A stretch of DNA of 35,094 nt. Source: RGIG5612 sp964579345 (lineage in GTDB: Bacteria; Bacillota; Clostridia; Lachnospirales; Lachnospiraceae). This document shows positions 24,101-30,370 of this stretch, piece by piece. Location of the stretch: assembly GCA_964579345.1 (NCBI GenBank), contig CAZOHB010000006.1, positions 1 through 35,094 on the forward strand. Direction: 5' to 3'. The notes under the pieces are model-generated. The model was not told the DNA's origin. It searched no databases and saw only the letters and a program-made list of their open reading frames with translations. How positions within the stretch are numbered: the first letter of the stretch is position 1; the number at the start of each line of letters is the position of its first letter. The position numbers were made by a program, and so were the translations under genes.

Positions 24101-24260
24101 GCTTGCCGTTCGCTGTCGGCGGGCCGTCGTAGAACATGTACTGCGGCTTGCCTTCCGTGTTTTCCATGCTTTTTTCAAAGATCTTTTCGTCCTTCCAGAA
24201 CTGTTCGACCTTTTTCTCTCTGTCGGTAAAATTCAAATCTGTAGAAACTTTATTGTACAA
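21138..24260 (-). CDS. ileS: Isoleucyl-tRNA synthetase
   Basis: A 1040-residue class I synthetase that charges tRNA-Ile. HIGH is at residues 55-58 (DGPPTANGKPHIGH) and KMSKS near residue 591. The editing domain (CP1) carries the TTTPWTLPSN motif with zinc-type Cys pairs nearby. The start codon is TTG, supported by AAAGGAGG eight bases upstream; no ATG in frame fits. A T-box leader, common for ileS in Firmicutes, is absent from the 109-bp gap, so it may be read through from the gene upstream. Confidence 0.96.
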   Translation of the reverse strand: MYNKVSTDLNFTDREKKVEQFWKDEKIFEKSMENTEGKPQYMFYDGPPTANGKPHIGHVLTRVIKDLVPRFWTMKGYEVPRKAGWDTHGLPVEIEVEKMLGLDGKEQIEEYGLAPFIEKCKESVWKYKSMWEDFSFRVGFWADMENPYVTYENDYIESVWWSLKQIWDKGLLYKGYKVVPYCPRCGTPLSSHEVAQGYKDVKERSAVVKFKVAGENAYFLAWTTTPWTLPSNVALCVNPDESYVKVQKGDTFYYLAEALCDTVLGEGTYAVIKRYKGKELEYKEYHPLLPQVDYSKIKGKMHFVTCDNYVTLTDGTGIVHIAPAFGEDDSRIGREYELPFVQFVDGKGEMTAETPWEGVFVKDADKLILQALDESGALFDAPKFEHSYPFCWRCDTPLIYYARESWYIKMTAVKEDLIRNNNTVNWIPPSIGKGRFGDWLENVQDWAVSRNRYWGTPLNIWECECGHRHSIGSIEELKSMSSNCPDDIELHRPYIDEVTIKCPECGKEMHRVPEVIDCWYDSGSMPFAQYHYPFENQELFKAHFPADFISEAVDQTRGWFYSLMAISTLVFNQAPYKNVIVMGHVQDKDGQKMSKSKGNAVDPFDALNQYGSDAIRWYFYTNSAPWLPNRFYGDAVVEGQRKFMGTLWNTYAFYVLYANIDNFDPSQYKLEPEKLSVMDKWILSKLNTVIKEVDDNMTNYRIPESGRAMQDFVDDLSNWYVRRCRDRFWAKGMEQDKINAYMTLYTCLVTFSKVAAPFIPFMTEDIYQNLVRTNDQTAPESVHLCAFPVADEALIDKELEENMEHVLDVVVMGRACRNASGMKNRQPLPAMFIKAPWTLSGYYTEIVADELNVKAVEMKEDVRDFSSYSFKPQLKTVGPKFGKQVGEIRNALANVDGNAAMDEVNATGSLKLALPSGEVVLEKDDLLIETAQVEGYESMSDYGITVVLDLHLTDELIEEGFIRELISKVQTMRKEADFEVMDMITIYINGNEKIEDIVNRKKDMMLTDVMATEILTGQMDGVSKEWDINGEKVTIGVKKN

Positions 24261-24350
24261 TATTTTATCCTCCTTTATTCCCCGGCTTTCTCGTCACCGG
24301 CGGAAATGATTATCGATTGCACGGCCGTCCTTTGCGGCGCGTGAGGGGGT

Positions 24351-24368
24351 CCGGATCGCAGGATCCGG
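24351..24368 (-). other. Hairpin immediately after the pncB stop
   Basis: CCGGATC and GATCCGG form a perfect 7-bp stem with a 4-nt loop, with no U-tract. The whole 24261-24369 gap is GC-rich and contains no gene. It could be a weak pause or processing site between pncB and ileS. Confidence 0.4.
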
Positions 24369-24369
24369 T

Positions 24370-25830
24370 TTAATTCAGATCGATCCCTGCTGCTGCATCA
24401 AGCAGATCTTTCTTGGTTTTATACAGCTTCTTGGAAAGATCGACATAAACCTTGTTCGGGTTCACAAGACGTCTGGTCTCTTCCCAAAGTGTATCCAGTT
24501 CCTTCGCACAGTTTTCCGTGATCTCCGGAACCGTCGGCTCATCATAAACGCAGACGCCCTTCTTAAAGATCGGAACAAGAAGTTCACGCAGATTGAAGGT
24601 GCCGGCCTTTACAAGGGTCTGTTTCCAGGTGCTCATCGGATCGAACAGAAGGATGTCTTCGTCTTCGGAATATTTCTCATCTGCCATTGCGATCAGATCG
24701 CCGATGATCTTGCCTGTCTCTTTGCTGTATAAACGGAACACTGTCTTGTTGCCCGGGTTCGTGATCTTTTCAATATTTTCGGACACCTTGATCTTCGGAA
24801 TGAATTCTCCGGTCTTGTCGTCCTGCATTGCGACCAGCTTATAAACGCCGCCGAAGGACGGGCAGTCTTTTGCCGTGATCAGGTTTGTGCCGACGCCCCA
24901 GGATGTGATCTGCGCGCCCTGCGTTTTCAGGGAGAAGATCAGGTTCTCATCCAGGTCGGAAGATGCGGAGATGATCGCATCCGGGAATCCGGCGTCATCG
25001 AGCATCTTTCTTGCTTTCTTGGAAAGGTATGCAAGGTCTCCGGAGTCTAAGCGGATTCCGTACATGCCGAGCTTCTTTCCTTCTGCTTTCATTTCATTGA
25101 ATACGCGGATCGCATTCGGAACACCGGAATCGAGTGTGTCATACGTATCTGCAAGAAGGATGCAGGCATCCGGGTACAGTTCCGCATATGTCTTGAACGC
25201 CGTATATTCATCCGGGAAGCTCATGACCCAGCTGTGTGCGTGGGTTCCCTTTACGCCGACGCCGAACATCTGTCCCGCAAGGACGTTGGATGTTCCGATA
25301 CAGCCTGCGATGCATGCTGCTCTTGCTCCTAAGATTCCGGCATCCGGACCCTGCGCACGGCGAAGGCCGAATTCCATAACGCCGCCGCCTGCTGCATATA
25401 CGACGCGGCTTGCCTTGGTTGCGATCAGACTCTGGTGGTTGATAATGTTCAGGATCGCTGCCTCAAGGAGCTGTGCCTCCATGATCGGCGCTACAACTTT
25501 TACCAGCGGCTCATGAGGAAATACAACGGTTCCTTCCGGGATCGCATAGATATCTCCGGTAAAGTGGTAGGAACTTAAGTAATCCAGGAAATCGTCATCG
25601 AATGTATTCAGACTTCTTAAATACTGAATATCCTCATAAGTAAAATGCAGATTTTTAATGTACTCGATCACCTGCTCCAGGCCGCACGCGATCGCATAAC
25701 CGCTTTCGAACGGATTCTTTCTGTAAAACGCGTCGAATACAACGGTGTTGGTATTCTTCGCCTTAAAGTATCCCTGCATCATCGTCAGCTCATAAAAATC
25801 TGTCAGTAATGTTAAATTGCTCCCTCGCAT
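24370..25830 (-). CDS. pncB: Nicotinate phosphoribosyltransferase
   Basis: A 486-residue NAPRTase that makes nicotinate mononucleotide from nicotinate and PRPP in NAD salvage. LLTDFYELTMMQGYF, FRKNP-like YRKNPFESGYAIACGLEQ, FGLRRAQGPDAGI, GTHAHSWVMSF and IRLDSGDLAYLSKKAR are strongly conserved in the family. Start 25830 (MRGSNLTLL) was preferred over 25836 because GGGAGG is 7 nt upstream of it and only 1 nt from the other. It has its own promoter, divergent from plsC, with a structured leader. Confidence 0.93.
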   Translation of the reverse strand: MRGSNLTLLTDFYELTMMQGYFKAKNTNTVVFDAFYRKNPFESGYAIACGLEQVIEYIKNLHFTYEDIQYLRSLNTFDDDFLDYLSSYHFTGDIYAIPEGTVVFPHEPLVKVVAPIMEAQLLEAAILNIINHQSLIATKASRVVYAAGGGVMEFGLRRAQGPDAGILGARAACIAGCIGTSNVLAGQMFGVGVKGTHAHSWVMSFPDEYTAFKTYAELYPDACILLADTYDTLDSGVPNAIRVFNEMKAEGKKLGMYGIRLDSGDLAYLSKKARKMLDDAGFPDAIISASSDLDENLIFSLKTQGAQITSWGVGTNLITAKDCPSFGGVYKLVAMQDDKTGEFIPKIKVSENIEKITNPGNKTVFRLYSKETGKIIGDLIAMADEKYSEDEDILLFDPMSTWKQTLVKAGTFNLRELLVPIFKKGVCVYDEPTVPEITENCAKELDTLWEETRRLVNPNKVYVDLSKKLYKTKKDLLDAAAGIDLN

Positions 25831-25833
25831 TTT

Positions 25834-25943
25834 CATACCTCCCGGGAAACCCGAATGTGCCTCACCTTTTTTGTCCTTCAACCCAAACCAGGCACACATT
25901 CTTGTAAAAAAATATAACAAAAACAACTGCTACTTTTAGCAGT
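25834..25943 (-). promoter_or_regulatory. Structured leader of pncB
   Basis: On the minus strand the transcript should begin with ACTGCTA/TAGCAGT (7-bp hairpin, 25926-25943) followed by a U-rich tract. It is then followed by a longer stem formed by GAATGTG-TGCCT and AGGCACATTC around a G-rich loop, and a CGGG/CCCG pairing next to the ribosome site. It resembles an attenuator or riboswitch layout, but I do not recognise a known class. Confidence 0.45.
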
Positions 25944-25950
25944 GGTGTAC

Positions 25951-25979
25951 ATTATAGTAAATTCGCGCTGAAAATTCAA
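25951..25979 (-). promoter_or_regulatory. Promoter of pncB
   Basis: Minus strand: TTGAAT (25979-25974), 17-bp spacer, TATAAT (25956-25951). Confidence 0.75.
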
Positions 25980-25995
25980 TAAAGATGCTGTGATT

Positions 25996-26024
25996 TTGAC
26001 ACTGCCAGCAGATGATGCTACTAT
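25996..26024 (+). promoter_or_regulatory. Promoter of plsC, start point at the ATG
   Basis: TTGACA (25996-26001), 17-bp spacer, TACTAT (26019-26024), then six bases and the plsC ATG at 26031. No ribosome site lies between, so the transcript is predicted to be leaderless. Confidence 0.7.
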
Positions 26025-26030
26025 ATTGCC

Positions 26031-26768
26031 ATGATAAGATTGATTATTATTGTGATCGCTGTGATCATTACTGTAATAGAAACCATTTTTGTATTTCCGT
26101 TTTCCCGCCTCGTGGGGCTGTTCAGCCGCCGCGGGCAGGATCTGATCAGTCTGCGCTTCGTCCAGTTCGCAATGCTGGAAGCCCGCGTGATCAGCGGAGC
26201 AAAGATCGAATACATCGGACTTGAATATCTTCCGAAAAAGGGCGATGACGCCGTCGTTTATATCTCCAACCACCGCGGATTTTTCGATATTATCGCGACT
26301 TATCCGATCTTCCCGGACTGCACCGGTTTCGTGGCAAAGAAAGAGATGCAGACCTGGCCGCTGATCGGCTGGTGGATGAATTCTGTCTACTGTCTGTTTT
26401 TGGACAGAAAGGATCGCCGTCAGGGAATCGCCACGATCCTGAAGGGCGTGGAATACGTTAAAAAAGGAGTTTCCATGTGGATCTTCCCGGAAGGGACCCG
26501 GTCCAAAGTGGAAGGACAGATGCTGCCGTTCAAGCATGGCAGCTTTAAGCTGGCTACCAAAGCCGGCGCGAAGATCGTTCCGGTCGCGCTCAACGGTTCC
26601 GGAAAGATCTTTGACGATCACGTCCCGATCATCAAAAAAGGAAAGGTTCGCGTGGAGTTTCTTCCTCCGATTGAGACCAAAGATCTGACTGCGGATGAGC
26701 TCAATGAGCTTCCGGAGAGAGTCCACGCAATGATAGAAGAAAAGGTGAAAGCACATGCAGATATCTAA
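26031..26768 (+). CDS. plsC: 1-acyl-sn-glycerol-3-phosphate acyltransferase
   Basis: A 245-residue membrane-bound acyltransferase that converts lysophosphatidic to phosphatidic acid. An N-terminal hydrophobic helix (residues 2-26) anchors it. The catalytic NHRGFFD (His-X4-Asp motif) and FPEGTRS (phosphate-binding) motifs are intact, followed by VPVALNGSG. Its product uses the acyl chains made by the fab operon earlier in the window. It overlaps murI by 14 nt. No Shine-Dalgarno precedes its ATG. Confidence 0.92.
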   Translation: MIRLIIIVIAVIITVIETIFVFPFSRLVGLFSRRGQDLISLRFVQFAMLEARVISGAKIEYIGLEYLPKKGDDAVVYISNHRGFFDIIATYPIFPDCTGFVAKKEMQTWPLIGWWMNSVYCLFLDRKDRRQGIATILKGVEYVKKGVSMWIFPEGTRSKVEGQMLPFKHGSFKLATKAGAKIVPVALNGSGKIFDDHVPIIKKGKVRVEFLPPIETKDLTADELNELPERVHAMIEEKVKAHADI

Positions 26769-27567
26769 CGATCTGCCCATCGGGGTCTTTGACTCCGGTG
26801 TCGGCGGACTTACCGTAGTCAAGGAAATCCTCAGCAATCTTCCAAACGAAAAAATCATCTATTTCGGCGACACCGCCCGTGTTCCATATGGAAACAAATC
26901 CCCGGAAACGATCATTCGCTATTCCAAGCAGATCGCTCAGTTTCTGCTTTCGCAGAATGTAAAAGCGATCGTCATCGCCTGCAATACCGCCAGCGCCATG
27001 GCGCTTGAGGCGGTTCAGGAAGCGGTCGATGTTCCGGTTATCGGCGTTGTTCGCCCCGGAACGGATGCCGCGATCAAGGCAACGGACAACCGGCGGATCG
27101 GCGTCATCGGAACCGAAGGTACGATCCGAAGCGGAATCTATGACCGTTATATAAAAGAAAAAGAGCCGGCTGCTGTCGTTTTCGACAAAGCCTGCCCTCT
27201 GTTTGTAAATCTGGTAGAAGAAGGAATGATCGACGATCCCGTTACCGTCATCATGATCCATCGTTATCTCGACGAGCTGGTCTCCGAACATGACATCGAC
27301 ACCCTGATCCTCGGATGCACCCACTATCCGCTCCTGCAGGAAGTGATCCGCCGGGAGATCGGCGGCGGCGTCAAGCTGGTAAACCCGGCGTATGAGACCG
27401 CCTGCTCTCTGAAACGCCTGCTGGAGGAGCAAGGCATCGCATCCTCTGCAGTTCCTGCACCTTCCGCACACAAATTCTACGTCAGTGACGCTGCGGAAAA
27501 ATTCCGCCATTTCGCGGAGAACATCCTCTCCCTGAACATCTATTCCGCGGAGCTGAAAGTGCTGTAA
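26755..27567 (+). CDS. murI: Glutamate racemase
   Basis: A 270-residue cofactor-independent racemase producing D-glutamate for peptidoglycan. IGVFDSGVGGLTVVKEI at the N-terminus, YFGDTARVPYG, the first catalytic Cys in ACNTASA and the second in LGCTHYPLL are all present. It is translated from AAGGTGA inside plsC and so depends on the plsC transcript. Confidence 0.96.
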   Translation: MQISNDLPIGVFDSGVGGLTVVKEILSNLPNEKIIYFGDTARVPYGNKSPETIIRYSKQIAQFLLSQNVKAIVIACNTASAMALEAVQEAVDVPVIGVVRPGTDAAIKATDNRRIGVIGTEGTIRSGIYDRYIKEKEPAAVVFDKACPLFVNLVEEGMIDDPVTVIMIHRYLDELVSEHDIDTLILGCTHYPLLQEVIRREIGGGVKLVNPAYETACSLKRLLEEQGIASSAVPAPSAHKFYVSDAAEKFRHFAENILSLNIYSAELKVL

Positions 27568-27600
27568 TTATCACCCGGGACATGCTTAATCATTTGCAAA

Positions 27601-27654
27601 TCTGAGTTGTGGTTCCGCAGTCATTCTTCTGAGTTGCATTTTTGCAGTCATTTG
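27601..27654 (+). repeat. Tandem 27-bp imperfect duplication
   Basis: TCTGAGTTG, about eight variable bases, then GCAGTCATT occurs twice with a period of 27 bp (27601 and 27628). It is at the left edge of the repeat-rich island. Confidence 0.65.
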
Positions 27655-27666
27655 TATGGACTGTGG

Positions 27667-27854
27667 GTCTTGGCCGGGATACCCCTCTATACGAGACACA
27701 ATTTATGTGTCTTGCTAAGCCGGCTCCCTTCCTCAAGACACCAAATTGCTTAATTTCTACCCTTTTTAGCCTTTCATAGGTCTTGGCCAGGATACCCCTC
27801 TATACGAGACACAATTTATGTGTCTTGCTAAGCTAGATCCCTCCCTCAAGACAC
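27667..27854 (+). repeat. Left structured-repeat array (2 copies, 113-bp period)
   Basis: Two 75-76-bp units start at 27667 and 27780. Each has an outer GTCTTGG ... CTCAAGAC stem, ACCCCTCTATACGAGACACA and an inner GAGACACA/TGTGTCTT hairpin. A 37-bp partly conserved spacer separates them. A degenerate third 3' half ends CCCCTCAAGACAC near 27920. The remaining sequence to 28120 holds no gene. Confidence 0.85.
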
Positions 27855-28123
27855 AATTTCAAAAAATGGCTAAGCCAATCTGTGCCGCGACTAACACATT
27901 GGTTTCCCCCCTCAAGACACAATGACAAAATCATTCTTAGCAAAACCGACCCTTAACTAATTATTTCGTATCTGCATAACTGTTTGTCGCGCTCATCATG
28001 TTCAAACAGCATTCTCCATAAATGAACGCCTCGATCTCGCGCTGTTAAACGCCTGAAATGATGCGCGTAAAAGCTGGAAAATCGATGTTTGATTTTTGTA
28101 ACAAAGATTTAAAATTGTAAACG

Positions 28124-28152
28124 TTGCCGACTGCATTTTTCAGTGTTATTGT
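28124..28152 (+). promoter_or_regulatory. Promoter of the nuclease gene, start point at the ATG
   Basis: TTGCCG (28124-28129), 17-bp spacer, TATTGT (28147-28152), six bases, ATG at 28159. There is no ribosome site, so the message is predicted to be leaderless. Confidence 0.5.
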
Positions 28153-28158
28153 TGCTTT

Positions 28159-28959
28159 ATGCAAAATAAGAATGAGCTTCTAAAGCAGCTAAACAAACTG
28201 AATCGAGAAATAGAAAGTCTTGAAAATTTCATCAGCAATTGCCCCGAAGAAACCTTGATCACGCGGACACTTTCAAGTGGAGTGCACAAATATTACGCGA
28301 AGCAGGAGGATGAAAACGGGAAGATCAAAGAGCACTACCTGAACCATAACCAACGTTCATTAGCCGAAACCCTTGCCAAAAAAGAGTATGCCCTCGCATG
28401 CATTAAGGACAAAAAGAATGAAAGGTGGTTCATCGAGCAAACGATTGCACATGAAGAGAGAGAATCTAAAGCAGAACAGCTATTACGCACAAAGCCGGGA
28501 ATTGCAGCGCTAATTCTCCCGACTCTTAAGGATTTTGACGATATTGTTACAAAATGGGAAAGCACTGAGTATATTCGAAGCAATTTAAACCCTGAGCATT
28601 TAATTGTCCCTACCGTTATCCCGGGATTATTCGTGAGAAGTAAATCTGAAAGCCTGATCACGTCCTGTCTTACTCAAAAAGGGATTCCCCTTCGCTACGA
28701 AGAAGAAAATCACTTTGGGGATATCGTCCTTCACCCGGACTTCACTTGTATGAATCCGAGAACGCATAACATTTTTTATCTTGAACATTATGGGCGGATG
28801 GATGACCCTGCCTATATTCGCAAGCAGCGCTGGCGAGAGGATCAATACAGAAAAGCCGGAATCTATCCATGGAAAAATCTGCTGATCACAACGGAGACGG
28901 ATAGTCAGCCTTTGGATGTGCGGTGGCTCGAGAAAATCATTGATTACTATTTGCTTTGA
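28159..28959 (+). CDS. PD-(D/E)XK nuclease-like protein in a repeat-flanked island
   Basis: A 266-residue cytoplasmic protein. The first 110 residues are largely helical and charged, with coiled-coil potential (residues 1-27 and 66-105). From about residue 155 the pattern fits a restriction-endonuclease-like fold: SKSESLITSCL with E164, a strand ending HPDFTC with D194, then IFYLEHYGR with E209. The usual ExK is here EHY, as in several endonuclease-like families with an EHxG motif. No helicase, methylase or transposase is adjacent. The gene is flanked on both sides by tandem structured repeats. Function unknown; a repeat-associated nuclease or recycling enzyme is one idea. Confidence 0.7.
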   Translation: MQNKNELLKQLNKLNREIESLENFISNCPEETLITRTLSSGVHKYYAKQEDENGKIKEHYLNHNQRSLAETLAKKEYALACIKDKKNERWFIEQTIAHEERESKAEQLLRTKPGIAALILPTLKDFDDIVTKWESTEYIRSNLNPEHLIVPTVIPGLFVRSKSESLITSCLTQKGIPLRYEEENHFGDIVLHPDFTCMNPRTHNIFYLEHYGRMDDPAYIRKQRWREDQYRKAGIYPWKNLLITTETDSQPLDVRWLEKIIDYYLL

Positions 28960-28985
28960 GTCCTGTCAGCCTGTACTAAAAAAGT

Positions 28986-29289
28986 GTCTTGGAAAGGTAG
29001 CCCCTCTACACAAGACACTTTTTATGTGTCCTGCTGAGCCGGGTTCCTTCTTCAAGACACCGTATCGCTTAAAATCAGCCCATGTTTAGCTTTTTATATG
29101 TCTTGAGACGACACCCCTTCTGCACGAGACACATTTTAGGTGTCTTGCCAGACAGGGTTCCTTTCTCAAGACACCGTATCGCTTAAAATCAGCCCATTTC
29201 TGGCTTTTTATAGGTCTTGAGATAACAACCCCTCTATGCAAGACACATTTTAGGTGTCTTGCCGGACAGGGTTCCTTCCTCAAGGCATA
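28986..29289 (+). repeat. Right structured-repeat array (3 copies, 114-bp period)
   Basis: Units start at 28986, 29100 and 29214, each 76 bp with a 38-bp spacer that is itself conserved (GTATCGCTTAAAATCAGCCC, then a variable word, then CTTTTTATA). Each unit folds as outer GTCTTGAG/CTCAAGAC, middle ACCCC/GGGTT, and apical AGACACA/GTGTCTT hairpin. The units are the same family as the left array and lie in the same orientation. Confidence 0.88.
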
Positions 29290-29318
29290 TTCTCTAATCT
29301 GCATTCGGAGTTTACGCC

Positions 29319-29424
29319 GGTTCGCAACAAATAACAAATTGCCGGCTCGATTACGAGTTATCCTGACTGGTCTTCGGACAGTCTCCGGGGTTCGCAACAA
29401 ATAACATATTGCCGGTTTGATTAC
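29319..29424 (+). repeat. Two direct copies of a 36-bp repeat, 70-bp period
   Basis: GGTTCGCAACAAATAACA is followed by WATTGCCGGYTYGATTAC at 29319-29354 and 29389-29424 with three differences. A small hairpin with a TTCG loop lies between (GTCTTCGGAC). Located between the structured array and the end of the DUF1847 gene. Confidence 0.85.
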
Positions 29425-29446
29425 CTCAGCAATGCTCCGCCGCAGA

Positions 29447-30082
29447 TTACTCTTCTCCGTATACGCGGGTATAATATTTATCGGACTGGTAGATCGCAGC
29501 GACCGTGTTATGACCAAGGACGCGGTCTTTGGATACCAGTGTTGTGACCAGCGCATCTGAGTATTTATAAAACATGCTGTCGTGTCCGACGCAAAGGCCT
29601 ACCAGGATATTCAAATCTGTCCCAGCTGCATTCAGCAGTTTGGCCTGCAGAATCGGATTGCACATGTTTTCTCCAACGACATCACAGAATGCCGGAATGC
29701 CGACGCTTGTCTTTTTCTGCATTCCCGCTTTGCATGCGGCACCGACAACTTCGAACCCATGGCTGCGCAGAATTTTTGCGAGGATATTGGATTCTTTCAG
29801 AAGTCCTAAGCAGGTCGCGATTCCAATCTTCTTTGCACCGATCTTCTTCGCGAATTCGATTGTTTCCTCCAGGCGGGTCATCTTCATGTAATTTTCCGCT
29901 TCGACTTCCGCTGCGGCGATTGTAACTCTCCGGATTTCCGGGTCCTCATACTGCGCCATCGCATCTTTCAGTATTTCTTCATCCATGTTCGTCGTCGTAC
30001 AGAATCCCGGGAATGGGCTGTCCTTTAAATTGCAGCTCCCGATCATGCAGTCAATACAGCTTCTTTGCAGTTCCTGATCCAT
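29447..30082 (-). CDS. DUF1847-type Cys-rich protein
   Basis: A 211-residue cytoplasmic protein. The N-terminus has SCIDCMIGSC and a further Cys, and the central part reads ETIEFAKKIGAKKIGIATCLGLLKES, GFEVVGAACKAGMQKK, NPILQAKLLNAAGTDLNILVGLCVGHDSMF. This matches the DUF1847 family of anaerobes as I recall it, with conserved cysteines that may bind metal or an Fe-S cluster. Biochemical function is not established. The start follows GGGAGGAG. A 22-bp tandem repeat lies in its leader, and its 3' end faces the repeat island. Confidence 0.82.
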   Translation of the reverse strand: MDQELQRSCIDCMIGSCNLKDSPFPGFCTTTNMDEEILKDAMAQYEDPEIRRVTIAAAEVEAENYMKMTRLEETIEFAKKIGAKKIGIATCLGLLKESNILAKILRSHGFEVVGAACKAGMQKKTSVGIPAFCDVVGENMCNPILQAKLLNAAGTDLNILVGLCVGHDSMFYKYSDALVTTLVSKDRVLGHNTVAAIYQSDKYYTRVYGEE

Positions 30083-30100
30083 AAAAATTCTCCTCCCTTT

Positions 30101-30144
30101 AGCTGAATATAATAATCGTTTCAGCTGAATGTAATAATCGTTTC
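30101..30144 (-). repeat. 22-bp tandem duplication in the DUF1847 leader
   Basis: AGCTGAATRTAATAATCGTT plus TC occurs twice back to back (30101-30122, 30123-30144) with one difference, immediately upstream of the ribosome site. A TGATATAAT extended -10 on the minus strand lies at 30238-30230. The rest of the 30083-30315 gap shows nothing else. Confidence 0.75.
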
Positions 30145-30315
30145 AACAGATGGCCCTGAAGATACACAGTTCAGCAATTCAGAACCCTGCATCAATATTG
30201 CATCCATCGTTTTGCTTAAATTAAAACAGATTATATCACAAACTTCCCCGCATATCCTTCATAGCATGCTTTTGCAAAAAGATCTGGCGCAAAGCTGCTG
30301 TTTTCCAGATAAAAA

Positions 30316-30342
30316 GAGCTCCCCTCACGAGGAGGGGAGCCC
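30316..30342 (-). terminator. Terminator of the GH3 gene
   Basis: Minus strand: GGGCTCCCCTC and GAGGGGAGCTC form a strong stem followed by TTTTTATC, about 30 bp after the stop. Confidence 0.88.
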
Positions 30343-30370
30343 TGAAGTAAACTGTTATTGCAAAGAATGA

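Noticed and set aside
24261..24369. T-box riboswitch for ileS
   Set aside because: The gap is too short and lacks the T-box antiterminator sequence.
28986..29289. CRISPR array
   Set aside because: Units are 76 bp with conserved 38-bp spacers, the units are internally self-complementary, and no cas gene is present. CRISPR spacers would be unrelated to each other.
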